NCBI GenBank assembly: GCA_009911195.1
Contig: QXWV01000098.1
Location: forward strand, 49,490 to 113,489
Direction of reading: 5' to 3'
Source of the DNA: Lachnospiraceae bacterium
GTDB lineage: Bacteria; Bacillota; Clostridia; Lachnospirales; Lachnospiraceae
Length of the DNA: 64,000 bases
The notes below the pieces were generated by a model. It was not told the DNA's origin. It did no database searches and saw nothing but the letters and a program-made list of their open reading frames with translations. Made by a program: the position numbers and the translations under genes. Of this stretch, positions 43,810 to 53,241 are shown one piece after another (positions within the stretch are counted from its first letter, which is position 1; the number at the start of each line of letters is the position of its first letter).

Positions 43810-44559
43810 TTACAGATTCCGCATTCGCCGGTAATATTTATCCACCAACGCGTCATTATGTTCTTTCACATCATCCCGTTCATAAGCCAGATGGCCATTG
43901 AAATAAACATCCGGTACAATGCCTTCCTTCAGCAGGTTATCACAGGTCTGCACTAAAAGCGCAGCCAAAAGGTATACTACCGGAATGGTGGAAGTTGCCC
44001 CCACTTTTACATCAAGCCCAGGCAGTTCCACAGCGGCATCGCCAATCAAAGAGCAATTGTCAATGACCACATCCGCAATGTCCTTTAGCTTTTTCCCGCT
44101 GGAATGCTGGGTGGTCAGCCGGTCAGCATATTCCACGTTTGTAAAAGCAATTACCGGGATTCCGTTTTCCTTTGCAGCCAGAGCCATGTCCACCGTTCCT
44201 GCATTATTGCCCGAATTGGAAAAACATATCAGCACATCCGGAGGTACAATGCGGTTGTATTCAAAAATCACCCTGCCAATACCTTCCACTTTTTCCAAAT
44301 GGCTTGTTTTTGTTATTTCATTAATGCCGGATACCGCAGATTCAAAAATAGCATGTACATTGGCCAACGTCGCACTGCGCCAGAATACATCCTCCGTAAC
44401 AAGCCCGGAATGCCCGCAGCCGAATACATGGATTAAACCGTCATTTTTCGTACATTGGGCAAGGATACGGGAAGCCTCCATAATGTTCTCCCCCTGGGTT
44501 TTGTACGCTTTTTCCACTACTTCATTCATTACTTTAAAATACTGTTGCCATGCCTGCAT
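43810..44559 (-). CDS. SIS-domain protein (phosphosugar isomerase-like), paralogue 1
   Basis: 249 residues with a single SIS fold: VFGCGHSGLVTEDVFWRSA (residues about 35-53), ICFSNSGNNAGTVDMALAA (sugar-phosphate binding Ser-Asn-Ser-Gly), and VGATSTIPVVYLLAALLVQ. It resembles the so-called sugar isomerase domain group, not full-length MurQ. It may isomerise or sense the phosphorylated product of the PTS. It is paralogous to the protein at 47891-48625 in the same operon. Confidence 0.88.
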   Translation of the reverse strand: MQAWQQYFKVMNEVVEKAYKTQGENIMEASRILAQCTKNDGLIHVFGCGHSGLVTEDVFWRSATLANVHAIFESAVSGINEITKTSHLEKVEGIGRVIFEYNRIVPPDVLICFSNSGNNAGTVDMALAAKENGIPVIAFTNVEYADRLTTQHSSGKKLKDIADVVIDNCSLIGDAAVELPGLDVKVGATSTIPVVYLLAALLVQTCDNLLKEGIVPDVYFNGHLAYERDDVKEHNDALVDKYYRRMRNL

Positions 44560-44585
44560 AAGCTCCTCCTTTTCTGAATCTTCGT

Positions 44586-45305
44586 TTATAGTCCTGCATC
44601 CATAAGAATCGTTTTAACAATTTTACGCGGTTCTGTAATCGAGGTTCCAATTACCACGCTATGGGCGCCTGCATCCAATGCTTTCCGCATCTTTTCGCCA
44701 TTTGTAATCCGGCCCTCTGCTACAATATGTTCCACCCCTGCCGCACGCAGGTCACGGATAATTTCATAATCCGGTTCCGGGCTTGGAAGCTGCCCAAAAG
44801 GCAATGGGTTTTTAGAATAAGGGGTATATCCCGACAAAGTAGTGCCCACCATATCCGCTCCATAATTCCATGCGGCAACCCCTTCTTCCACGGTAGAAAT
44901 ATCCGCGATGATAAAAGCGCCAAATTCCTTTTTAATTGTTTGGATAAATGTCTCCAATGTCCGGTTATCATACCTTTCCCGTATTGTTCCATCGATGGCA
45001 ATCCCGTCTGCCCCTGCTTCCAGCAGCTCTTCCACCTCTTTTAAAGTTGGCGTGATACGGAAATCACCGGTAACCATATCGCCGCTCCGGTATATTTTCT
45101 TTATGCCGATTACAGGAACATCCACTGCCGCTTTTATGGCAGCAACATTTTCCCAGTTTGTACGAATCGCCTTTGCACCGCCCACCACACAGCTTTGCGC
45201 CATGCAGGCCATCGTCTGGGGCATGCCCATTTCCTTGTTAAAGTCCTCCCCCGCATAGCAGGAAACAATCAGTCCGCCTTTTAATTTTTCCAGCATTTGT
45301 TCCAT
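44586..45305 (-). CDS. nanE: N-acetylmannosamine-6-phosphate 2-epimerase
   Basis: 239 residues, TIM-barrel NanE family: VGGAKAIRTNWENVAAIKAAV, VPVIGIKKIY with the conserved Lys, GADGIAIDGTIRERY, FIIADISTVEEG and ADMVGTTLSGYT. It converts ManNAc-6-phosphate to GlcNAc-6-phosphate. Placed in a PTS operon without nanA or nanK, it suggests that the PTS brings in ManNAc (or a compound giving a ManNAc-6-P-like product) already phosphorylated. Downstream GlcNAc-6-P deacetylase and deaminase are not in the window. Confidence 0.93.
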   Translation of the reverse strand: MEQMLEKLKGGLIVSCYAGEDFNKEMGMPQTMACMAQSCVVGGAKAIRTNWENVAAIKAAVDVPVIGIKKIYRSGDMVTGDFRITPTLKEVEELLEAGADGIAIDGTIRERYDNRTLETFIQTIKKEFGAFIIADISTVEEGVAAWNYGADMVGTTLSGYTPYSKNPLPFGQLPSPEPDYEIIRDLRAAGVEHIVAEGRITNGEKMRKALDAGAHSVVIGTSITEPRKIVKTILMDAGL

Positions 45306-45330
45306 AAGAATACTCCTTTCCCTTCATTTT

Positions 45331-45762
45331 CTAAAACCCAATTTCCTGGAATGTCCTGGCATTCATGAGCCGTTCCACGTTTTCTTCTTTTTCCAGAAAT
45401 TCGGCTACTGTCTGAAATAAATCCAGATGCTCGTCATCATTACATGCCGCAACGGCGAACACAACGAAAACCGGGTCATTTGATTCGTTGCCAAAGTTTA
45501 CCCCTTCCTCTAAAGTTATAACAGCAATACTGTTTTTCCACACATTTCCGGCTGGCCTGGCATGGGCCAATGCAACTCCTGGCATCACAACAATATAAGG
45601 CCCGAGTTCTTTTACCAGTGTGACCATAGCGTTTGTATACGCAGATTTAATAGTTCCTGCCTCTTCCAACAGCCTGCCGGCATAGCGTACAGCCTCTTCC
45701 CAGCTTCCTGCGCATTGTTTTAGCGCGGTAGTTTCTGCGCTTACATAATTTTTCATGAACAT
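45331..45762 (-). CDS. PTS sugar transporter subunit IIA (fructose/mannitol/ascorbate type)
   Basis: 143 residues of the PTS EIIA-2 fold with the phospho-histidine His67 in VMPGVALAHARP. It accepts phosphate from HPr and passes it to the IIB at 43472-43768. It overlaps the end of the antiterminator gene by ten bases, so it is translationally coupled. The same fold recurs as the C-terminal domain of the regulator upstream. Confidence 0.93.
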   Translation of the reverse strand: MFMKNYVSAETTALKQCAGSWEEAVRYAGRLLEEAGTIKSAYTNAMVTLVKELGPYIVVMPGVALAHARPAGNVWKNSIAVITLEEGVNFGNESNDPVFVVFAVAACNDDEHLDLFQTVAEFLEKEENVERLMNARTFQEIGF

Positions 45763-47879
45763 AATGATTCACCGCTTTCTCTCAGATATTCATACAGCTT
45801 TTGTGGTGTGTCCGCCTTGCAAAGTGTCTGTACAGTTATGTGTTCCAATAAGTTTAAAAGCCCTCTCAGGGCATGGATATGAGACCAATTGTCAATAGGG
45901 GCCAGGCAAAAAACAAGCTGCACCGGGTCATTGGATGGGTGATGGAAACAGACTCCTTTTTTTAATGTCACCATGCTCATGGATAATCTTCTTACCCCTT
46001 TTCCGATATCCCCATGTACCAGTACTACCCCCGGCATGATAACCACATATGGACCCGCCTTTTTCACGCTATATATGGCAGAATCCTTGAATTCTTCCGT
46101 GGCATCCCCTGATTCAATCAATATATTGCATGCCTGGCCCACCGCGTCTTCCCAGTTAGCAGCGTACTGGTGACACCGCAGCTTATCCGGCGTCAGCAGG
46201 GAGGGTAAGGAAGGCTGTATCCGCTCCATAGGTATCGAAAGGCCATTTGATTCCAGGCAGGATACAAGCCCCGCAGTAAATTTGTCCATATCATCAATCT
46301 GGCAATGCCTCTGCACCACATCCATCACATCCCTGAATATATCAGGAGGGGCACTTGGAACGGCTTTGCTGACAGAATATTTCAGTATCATCCTGCCGAT
46401 GTTTTCCCAGTCCCGGTCAGTGGGGATAGCCGATATTTTGACCCATGGCAATGTGCATGAAGGAAGAAGTATACTGCTAATAATAAAATCCGTACCCAGC
46501 CCTTCCAGCTTTTCCATATCCGCAAAGGTCAAAGTAGCCACCACCCGTATATTTGCAAATCTGGAGCTGACCGCTTCCCGGAGCAAATTTGCCGTTCCTA
46601 CACCGTGCATACACACAATCGCCACCTTACATATTGCCATACTCCTCTTTTGTTGTTCCGCCGAAGCGCAGAAAGGCAGCGTTAGCCAGGCCAAGTCATC
46701 TTCTGAAATACCGCGGAGCAGTTCGTTTTGCATTTTTTCCCCTACCCGCATAAGCGCATTGAAGCATTCCCTATATTCCCTTTTTATTTCGGATAAATTC
46801 GGATTCGTCCGGGGAATACCATGGCGAAGGCAAAATACAGTCGAACCAAGCGGCTGCTGTAAAGACTGATAAAGCTCTGCATCCCTGGTAAAATCAATCC
46901 CCATTTCCTTGCTCATATTGCGTACCAGGCAATCCAGCAATACCTGAACCTCTACCCAATTGTCTTTCAGATAAGGCTCTGGCGTGACATATTCGGCACT
47001 GATAAGCAGGAGGGCCAGCGAACAGATTTCTTTATCCGGCAGGCTAATTCCAAATTGCCCCTCAATCCCCTTGGCCATCTGCATCGCATAGATATACTCG
47101 TTTGTTGTTTTTACCAGGAACATGCTGGAGGGCATATTGCTCAGCCCCCTGCCTTTACGTACCCGGACTAACATGACAGCCAAAGTCAGGACAATCATAC
47201 GGAATGAATCATATGCAAGCTGCTTTCCATCACTGCTTTTCTCCTTCTCCTGCATAATCTTAAACAAGCCCGGCAAGGTCTCATCGCAAAAAATTTTATA
47301 CGCATAGCGCTCTACCATATCCGCACTTTCCTGACCCTTTTGCTTCTGATATAAGCCAGAAAAGTTTAAGTGCTGTTCCAACATCCGAACGCCCAGATTA
47401 CGTATGCACCATTCATCCCCCTCAAGGGAACTGCCCTTGCCTACCCGGCTTTCCAGCCTTACTCCGCTCCCTTCCAAATCTGCCTTCAGAAGAATCATAT
47501 CCTTATCTATACTGCTTTTACTGACGCTCATTTGGTCTGCAAAGTACTGCCCAGTCAACGGGCGGTCTCCACTGGCCAACATCAAAAGCAGCATAATGCA
47601 TCGTCTTTCGGAAGAAGTCATAACATAATCGTAAGTGCTCAAACTGGCAAGCCTGCTTTTTAATAATTCCTGCTCTTCCAGGCTAAGCATCATGCATACA
47701 CCTGCAGAGCCTTGATGCTTTGGAAGCGGAAATCCTTCTTTCTCCAAAAATGCATAGGCTTCTTCCAATTCATAACGCACCAGCCTTGGGGAAAGCTTTA
47801 AATATCCGGCCAAATCTGTTACTTTATGAGGATTCCCGTCCATCAAGTATTTAAGGATTAAGATTGTTTTCCTGTTCAC
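45753..47879 (-). CDS. BglG-family PRD transcription antiterminator/activator with EIIB and EIIA domains
   Basis: 708 residues. N-terminal helix-turn-helix segments of the Mga/HTH_11 type (KVTDLAGYLKLSPRLVRYELEEA; TGQYFADQMSVSKSSIDKDM), two PRD domains (residues about 180-400), an EIIB-like domain with Cys in VCMHGVGTANLL near 427, and a C-terminal EIIA-2 domain with His in MPGVVLVHGDIGKG near 618. This MtlR/LicR-like layout means activity is set by PTS phosphorylation. It should activate its own operon when substrate is present. It starts at GTG 47879 with GGGAG six bases upstream. Confidence 0.93.
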   Translation of the reverse strand: MNRKTILILKYLMDGNPHKVTDLAGYLKLSPRLVRYELEEAYAFLEKEGFPLPKHQGSAGVCMMLSLEEQELLKSRLASLSTYDYVMTSSERRCIMLLLMLASGDRPLTGQYFADQMSVSKSSIDKDMILLKADLEGSGVRLESRVGKGSSLEGDEWCIRNLGVRMLEQHLNFSGLYQKQKGQESADMVERYAYKIFCDETLPGLFKIMQEKEKSSDGKQLAYDSFRMIVLTLAVMLVRVRKGRGLSNMPSSMFLVKTTNEYIYAMQMAKGIEGQFGISLPDKEICSLALLLISAEYVTPEPYLKDNWVEVQVLLDCLVRNMSKEMGIDFTRDAELYQSLQQPLGSTVFCLRHGIPRTNPNLSEIKREYRECFNALMRVGEKMQNELLRGISEDDLAWLTLPFCASAEQQKRSMAICKVAIVCMHGVGTANLLREAVSSRFANIRVVATLTFADMEKLEGLGTDFIISSILLPSCTLPWVKISAIPTDRDWENIGRMILKYSVSKAVPSAPPDIFRDVMDVVQRHCQIDDMDKFTAGLVSCLESNGLSIPMERIQPSLPSLLTPDKLRCHQYAANWEDAVGQACNILIESGDATEEFKDSAIYSVKKAGPYVVIMPGVVLVHGDIGKGVRRLSMSMVTLKKGVCFHHPSNDPVQLVFCLAPIDNWSHIHALRGLLNLLEHITVQTLCKADTPQKLYEYLRESGESLCS

Positions 47880-47890
47880 ACCGTACTCCC

Positions 47891-48625
47891 TTAAAGGCTG
47901 CGCACACGCGCACCAAAACGTTGGATTAACTCTTGGTTATGTACATCCCCTCCTACACAATTTCCGCTTCGGAATACGTCCGGTTCCATCCCCCTCTCAC
48001 GCAGCTTTTGGCATGCGGACAGCATAATGGCATCCGCAATTGCCAGCGAAGCAATGCTCGATATAGGGCCGGCTTTCGTTCCGTCTGTTCGTACCGTAAT
48101 GACAGCATCCCCTTCCGGAACATGGTTATCAATGCATACATCACATACATCCGGCAGATGTGACCCGTCTTTATGGCGCGAAGGCTTTGTTTTATAGGCA
48201 AAAGAAGAAATCCCCAACACTTTTGCCTGGCGGCCTGCCGCAATCTGTGCCATTTCAATGGCAAATGAATTGATGCCGCTGTTGGATACTACGAGGAAAC
48301 AGTCCTTAGAGTCCATAGGATACCGCTCCATCACCAATTTGGCATACCCGCTCATACGTTCAATCTTACTGCTTTTTGAAGCGCCTTCATGCAGCATAGT
48401 GCTAGTCTCGAAAATAGGGCAAACCGCACCAAGTCCTCCGGCACGGTAAAAAAGTTCTTCCGCTACCATGTGGGAATGTCCGCACCCAAAAACATATAAC
48501 ATGCCGCCCATAGCAAGGCTGTCCGCCAATAGGTTTCCCGCACACTCAATGCTTTCCCGTTCCCCTGTCCAAATCTGCTCAAGTGTCTCTGCCAGTTTTC
48601 CCTGGTATTCTGTAATAAAATCCAC
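47891..48625 (-). CDS. SIS-domain protein (phosphosugar isomerase-like), paralogue 2
   Basis: 244 residues with the same architecture as 43810-44559: VFGCGHSHMVAEELFYRAGG, VVSNSGINSFAIEMAQIAAG, IDNHVPEGDAVITV and a C-terminal DVFRSGNCVGG. First gene of the operon, starting at GTG 48625 with GGAGGG upstream. Two divergent SIS paralogues bracketing the antiterminator, IIA and NanE suggest two different phosphosugar steps or a heteromeric enzyme; neither can be assigned. Confidence 0.88.
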   Translation of the reverse strand: MDFITEYQGKLAETLEQIWTGERESIECAGNLLADSLAMGGMLYVFGCGHSHMVAEELFYRAGGLGAVCPIFETSTMLHEGASKSSKIERMSGYAKLVMERYPMDSKDCFLVVSNSGINSFAIEMAQIAAGRQAKVLGISSFAYKTKPSRHKDGSHLPDVCDVCIDNHVPEGDAVITVRTDGTKAGPISSIASLAIADAIMLSACQKLRERGMEPDVFRSGNCVGGDVHNQELIQRFGARVRSL

Positions 48626-48913
48626 TTATCTCCCTCCTTCCTCTTCATTACCCCTTCTTTTTGTCATTTTCCCTTTTTCCTCACCTCTTTTTGCTTTTTT
48701 TTATTATACATGCCCATACTTTTTCTGAAAATACGATTATTTTCCCTAATAAAACTACAAATTATACAATAATATCACCAATACAGAAAATTTATGCAGC
48801 ATATTTATAAGGAGCAATAAATTTTGCCAGGATTTTTCCTATCCCTGACATTTCCAAACCTATGCTATAATAAATACCATCAATTCTAAATACCCTGACA
48901 GAAAGGATACGCC
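48626..48913. promoter_or_regulatory. Divergent promoter region (PTS operon / two-component genes)
   Basis: Minus strand: TATAAT at 48713-48718 with a TTTTCA-like -35 about 17 bases upstream, serving the PTS operon. Plus strand: TATAAT at 48866-48871 serving the response regulator, with no good -35. The rest is AT-rich. No gene is seen. Confidence 0.5.
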
Positions 48914-49591
48914 ATGCGTCTGCTTATTATAGAAGACGAGGTAAGCCTCGCCGAAGCTTTATCTGAAATACTGAAACAGAATTCTTACCTGGCTGATACC
49001 GTGTATAACGGCTTAGATGGCCTGGATTATGCCAGGTCCGGCATTTATGACATGATACTTCTGGATATCATGCTGCCCGGCATGGACGGCATCACCCTAT
49101 TAAAAACTTTGCGCAGGGAACAGATTTCTACCCCTGTCATCCTCCTTACTGCCAAATCCGAATTACAAAATATAGTCGACGGGCTGGATGCCGGCAGCGA
49201 TGACTATCTGGCAAAACCCTTTTCTTCCGCAGAATTGCTGGCCAGAATCCGCGCCTTATCAAGACGGGGCAAAAGCTATATGGGTGATATCATTTCCTAT
49301 GGCAATATTTCTTTAAACAAAGGAACGATGGAACTGAACTGTGAAAATCAGGTCATTAAGCTGGGCGTCAAGGAATTCCGCATCATGGAAATCCTTCTTT
49401 CCAGCCCCAGACAGATTATTTCCAAAGACATGCTCATTGAAAAAGTATGGGGAATTGACAAAGATGTGGAACACAATAACGTGGAAGTCTATATTTCATT
49501 CCTCCGCCAGAAGTTCCATTCCCTTAATGCAAATGTACAGATTAAGACCAGCCGGGGGGCGGGTTACTATTTGGAGGCCGAACATGATTAA
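48914..49591 (+). CDS. OmpR-family response regulator
   Basis: 225 residues: receiver with phospho-acceptor Asp51 (YDMILLDIMLPGMDG) and KPFSSAELLAR, and a winged-helix DNA-binding domain (LGVKEFRIMEILLSSPRQIIS, NNVEVYISFLRQKFHSL, TSRGAGYYLE). It overlaps the kinase start by eight bases. AGGA lies seven bases before the ATG. Target genes are not evident; no transporter adjoins. Confidence 0.95.
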   Translation: MRLLIIEDEVSLAEALSEILKQNSYLADTVYNGLDGLDYARSGIYDMILLDIMLPGMDGITLLKTLRREQISTPVILLTAKSELQNIVDGLDAGSDDYLAKPFSSAELLARIRALSRRGKSYMGDIISYGNISLNKGTMELNCENQVIKLGVKEFRIMEILLSSPRQIISKDMLIEKVWGIDKDVEHNNVEVYISFLRQKFHSLNANVQIKTSRGAGYYLEAEHD

Positions 49592-50912
49592 AAAAATGCG
49601 TTACCAGTTCATACTTGTCACTATGGCCAGTATCAGCTTTATTTTTATACTCATCCTCTCCGTTATCAATATATCCATGACCATGTCCAGCCGCCGGCAA
49701 GGGTATTCCCTCCTGTACCGGGTGGCTGATATGCAAATGCAGGCAAAGGCCGCATCCCCGGCTTTTATGCCGCCAAAATCCCCCCCTGTTATGGAAATGC
49801 AGGCAGAGCCTCCGACTTCTCCGGCCCTGCCCGCCGCTTTAAATAAATTTGATATTTTTCGTTCGTTTTCCGTCCTCTATGGCGATGACGGAGAGCTTCT
49901 GGATATTTTTTATGATGAGCACTCAGAAATGGACGAAGAAAGCATCGCCGCTCTGGCAGATAAAGTGATGTCAAAGCAGAATGCGGAAACCAAAGGCAAT
50001 ATTTCCAAATACCTTTATCTTATACGCAATGTTCCAGGGGGCATACAAATTTTCTTTTTAGACTATTCCATGGAAAAAGAAATTTCCCAACGGCTTTTCC
50101 GGACATGCCTGTGGATTGGTTTTATAGGCATATTTTTTATTTTTCTCCTTGTAATCTTCCTCTCCCGCTGGATTGTCCGCCCCGTACAGTCCGCTTTTGA
50201 CAGTCAGAAGCAATTTATTGCCGATGCCTCCCACGAACTGAAAACCCCCCTTACCATCATTACCGCCAATGCCGAGGTGCTGGCTGGAAGCATAGGCGGC
50301 AATAAATGGCTGGAGAATATTATATCCCAGTCCGGGCGTATGGACAAACTAATCAAAAGCTTATTGGACCTGGCCAGGCTGGATTCCCATGCCCAGTTCC
50401 CCGGTCTGGCATTTTCTTCCTTTGATATGGGAAAGACAGTGAACAATGCCGCATTGTCCTTCAAAAGCCTGGCCTATGAACAGGAAAAAACCTTCCACAT
50501 AGACATTGCCGGCAATATCCCCTTCCACGGAAATGAAGAGAGCATTCGCCAACTGGTGACGCTGCTGCTGGACAATGCCTTTAAGTTCTCCAATAGCAAC
50601 GGCATCATATCCCTCTGTCTGGCACAACAGGACGAGGATAAAATCCTCACGGTAGAAAACAGCGGCAAAGGAATCCCCAAAGAAGAACAGCAGCATATTT
50701 TCCAGCGTTTCTACCGGAGCGATACCTCCAGAAGCCGTGAATCCGGCGGCTATGGGCTGGGGCTTTCCATCGCCGCTTCCATTGTCCAGATGCACCATGG
50801 AAAGATTGATATCCAAAGCGATGGGTCTTCTTATGCCCGATTTGTGGTCATTTTTAAAAAACCAGGCACTTCGTTCCAGACACGGCATCGAATTCATCGC
50901 CCACGGGTATGA
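49584..50912 (+). CDS. Sensor histidine kinase
   Basis: 442 residues from ATG 49584 (GGAGG six bases upstream, overlapping the regulator stop). Membrane helices flank an extracellular region of about 150 residues with a Pro/Met-rich stretch (residues about 48-70). HisKA box is DASHELKTPLTIITANAEV, and HATPase_c has LLLDNAFKFSN, NSGKGIP and GGYGLGLSIAASI. It partners the preceding OmpR regulator. The Met/Pro-rich outer region may contact a metal or peptide, but that is speculation. Confidence 0.94.
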   Translation: MIKKMRYQFILVTMASISFIFILILSVINISMTMSSRRQGYSLLYRVADMQMQAKAASPAFMPPKSPPVMEMQAEPPTSPALPAALNKFDIFRSFSVLYGDDGELLDIFYDEHSEMDEESIAALADKVMSKQNAETKGNISKYLYLIRNVPGGIQIFFLDYSMEKEISQRLFRTCLWIGFIGIFFIFLLVIFLSRWIVRPVQSAFDSQKQFIADASHELKTPLTIITANAEVLAGSIGGNKWLENIISQSGRMDKLIKSLLDLARLDSHAQFPGLAFSSFDMGKTVNNAALSFKSLAYEQEKTFHIDIAGNIPFHGNEESIRQLVTLLLDNAFKFSNSNGIISLCLAQQDEDKILTVENSGKGIPKEEQQHIFQRFYRSDTSRSRESGGYGLGLSIAASIVQMHHGKIDIQSDGSSYARFVVIFKKPGTSFQTRHRIHRPRV

Positions 50913-50995
50913 TTCATCCCCCTCTATGCGGCAGGAAAGCTACGATGCTATTTTCAAAGTTGGTAGTTGATACTACACTAAAAATCCAAATCTCT

Positions 50996-51580
50996 TTATT
51001 TTGATACAGAAGCATTCTGCCGCCTGTAGGTATCATTATCTTTCTGGCTTAACTCGTTTTCTACCTGCGCCAGCTTTTTCTCCAGTTCCCGGATTTTCTT
51101 TTCATCTCCGGAAGCTGACCGAATCTGCTGTTCCAGATGCTGTTTTTTTTCTTTCAGCTTTTTGATTTCCCTGTCAACTTTATCCGTATTTGCGACACAT
51201 TTCTCCGCCGGCTTTCCCTGGCTGTTCCCGCTTATCTTCGGCTCTTTTCTATCTCCGCCTTCCCCGGAACGGTCTTTCTCTGCCTTCAACTTTTCCTCTT
51301 CATTTGCATGGTCAGCTTTCGGGTCATCAAAAAAGATTTTCCGGTTGCCGTTCTCGTCCTGGCCTACCCGGTACAGTCCCGTAGGCTTTTTTCCCGATTT
51401 TTCACTGCTGATGTATTCATCCTGTGGTTCGGACAGCTTCCCAGAGTTTTTTCCCTCTGCCGCCTTCTCTGCTTCCTTTGCTTTTTCTGCCCTCCAGACG
51501 GCCTGTTTTTCCTTCACCCCTTCTGCGTAGTCGGTTCTGGTATCGTTATAGTTTCCATTCACCTGCATTGCCATAAGCAT
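50996..51580 (-). CDS. Hypothetical coiled-coil protein
   Basis: 194 residues, very rich in Lys, Glu and Asp, no signal peptide or membrane segment. N-terminal MAMQVNGNYND-like start, a central segment DEYISSEKSGKKPTGLYRVG, then a C-terminal heptad-type coiled coil (about residues 135-185, KVDREIKKLKEKKQHLEQQI). Similar small proteins occur in Lachnospiraceae, and the central segment appears conserved among them from recall. Function unknown. AGGAGG precedes the start. Convergent with the kinase gene. Confidence 0.75.
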   Translation of the reverse strand: MLMAMQVNGNYNDTRTDYAEGVKEKQAVWRAEKAKEAEKAAEGKNSGKLSEPQDEYISSEKSGKKPTGLYRVGQDENGNRKIFFDDPKADHANEEEKLKAEKDRSGEGGDRKEPKISGNSQGKPAEKCVANTDKVDREIKKLKEKKQHLEQQIRSASGDEKKIRELEKKLAQVENELSQKDNDTYRRQNASVSK

Positions 51581-51707
51581 GTTCCTCCTTCCATTTGATA
51601 TTGTCAGGCAGCTTTTCTGTAGCTGCCTTGCGACTTCTCCATAGCCGCTTCAAGCCGCCTTTACAAACAGCTTCCTTTTTCTTTTTTCGGCTGTAGAAAG
51701 TAACATG

Positions 51708-53072
51708 TTAATCCATTTGCTGTGGGATACCTTCTGGGTGCTGTGAAAGGATTAGCAGCACATGGAGGACAAATACATTCTCTTGTGTCTCTATACTCAT
51801 GACACCGCCATATTTTTCGGCCACCTTTTTTACATTTGACAGACCTGTTCCTTTTTTGAACGCGCTTTTCCCATGGAAGCTGTTCCGGGTTTCTATCAGA
51901 AGGAAATCTCCCTGGATACGCCCGGACACATGGATATATTTTTCTATACCGGCATCCAGACTTTTTACTGCCTGAATCGCATTGTCCAGTGCATTTGACA
52001 GGACAATGCAGATATCAATGTCCTTAAGGTCACAAGGGTATGGCAGAAGAAGGGAGCAGTCCACATCTATCCCCATGCTTTGTGCAATCCCCAGCTTATT
52101 TCCCACCAAAATATCCACTACCGGGTTATTGGTGCTGCAGGGGAATGACATTTTTTCCGCCATATCATCCATATCTTCCATATAGCTTACCGCTTCCTTC
52201 AGCTTACCGCTCTGCAGAAGATTTTTCACCACTGCGATGTGGTTCCTGATGTCATGGCGGAACGACTTTGTTTCATCGTAACGGGCCTTCGCTTCCTCCA
52301 CATACCGGTTCATGGAATGTTCTTCCTGTTCCAGCAGTGATAATTCCGTGCTGAGGCGGAAATTTTGCTGCAGTTTCTTATAAGAGAACAGAATGCAGAA
52401 CAGACTTAAAAGTCCCAGAAAATGCATGGCAAGCAGTTGCCAGTGACTGAAGAGATACTCGAAAGCTCCGTCCTTCTCCAAGACCAAATACTGGAAATCA
52501 AATGCAATCATATTGATGTACTCAATCATAATAAATATCATCAGAATCGGGATGAAAACCAGAAATATTTGCTGCATTTCCGCTGCAGCATAAAAGGAAT
52601 GCGCTGTATCCTCTGGATAAAAAACATCCCTGGAAAAATAGCGATACACCATATAATAACAAAACCCGGCCAACAAAAAGGATGCGGCCTCGCTAATCAA
52701 CATGGCTGCGATGCCCGCCATATCATAGTAAAAATCCGGCATCCATGCGTATAAAAGACCTATCAGAGATTTCACAATCCCATAGCAGAGCATCAGGATT
52801 TCAGTTGTCAGAGCCGCATACAAAAGGGAAGACTTAGCATCCACATGGCAGACCAGGATTCCACATATCGTAAAAAGAATTACAAGCACTGCGAAGCCAG
52901 TCACCGTGCCAACGGAAAGAAAGCGAGTGGCAACCACCACACATACTCCAAACAGGAAATAAAACGGAGGCCATAGTTTCTTTTTCAGGATTTTTGCCAG
53001 AAAATAAAACTGAAAGACCCCCTCAATGAGGCCTATAATATATATATTGAAAAAATCTAAACACTCAGCCAT
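51708..53072 (-). CDS. GHKL-domain (AgrC-like) sensor histidine kinase
   Basis: 454 residues: six to seven membrane helices over the first 230 residues, then a coiled coil, the phospho-acceptor region SFRHDIRNHIAVVKNLL and a GHKL ATPase domain (IVLSNALDNAIQAV, GTGLSNVKKVAEKYGG). This is the AgrC/ComD-like family that senses peptides, partner of the LytTR regulator upstream. The start is taken as ATG 53072; the longer frame to 53195 would begin inside the hairpin at 53197. No AgrB/AgrD or peptide gene was seen nearby. Confidence 0.9.
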   Translation of the reverse strand: MAECLDFFNIYIIGLIEGVFQFYFLAKILKKKLWPPFYFLFGVCVVVATRFLSVGTVTGFAVLVILFTICGILVCHVDAKSSLLYAALTTEILMLCYGIVKSLIGLLYAWMPDFYYDMAGIAAMLISEAASFLLAGFCYYMVYRYFSRDVFYPEDTAHSFYAAAEMQQIFLVFIPILMIFIMIEYINMIAFDFQYLVLEKDGAFEYLFSHWQLLAMHFLGLLSLFCILFSYKKLQQNFRLSTELSLLEQEEHSMNRYVEEAKARYDETKSFRHDIRNHIAVVKNLLQSGKLKEAVSYMEDMDDMAEKMSFPCSTNNPVVDILVGNKLGIAQSMGIDVDCSLLLPYPCDLKDIDICIVLSNALDNAIQAVKSLDAGIEKYIHVSGRIQGDFLLIETRNSFHGKSAFKKGTGLSNVKKVAEKYGGVMSIETQENVFVLHVLLILSQHPEGIPQQMD

Positions 53073-53196
53073 GTTACCAGCCCCCACAAATAAATACTCT
53101 GCATATCTGCTCAGTTCCTTCACAGATATTCCGCAATCCCATAACAATTGCCTCCGGCAATGGGGATTACTCCTGCAGTCTGTACGCTTTCGCACG

Positions 53197-53219
53197 AATT
53201 GCGCAGTAAATGCGCAATT
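53197..53219 (-). terminator. Inverted repeat between LytTR regulator and kinase genes
   Basis: AATTGCGCA pairs with TGCGCAATT (9 bp, five-base loop), 22 bases after the regulator stop. No T-run follows on the minus strand, so it may be an RNA processing or stabilising hairpin, or a protein-binding palindrome. Confidence 0.4.
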
Positions 53220-53241
53220 ATGATTAAAACAATTACAGTTC

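Noticed and set aside
43810..44559. MurQ (MurNAc-6-P etherase) assignment for the SIS proteins
   Set aside because: At 244-249 residues both are shorter than MurQ and lack its C-terminal region; only the generic SIS motifs match.
52040..52249. Plus-strand ORFs throughout minus-strand genes, such as this 69-residue frame
   Set aside because: They mirror the codon structure of the genes beneath, lack ribosome sites and show no family similarity.
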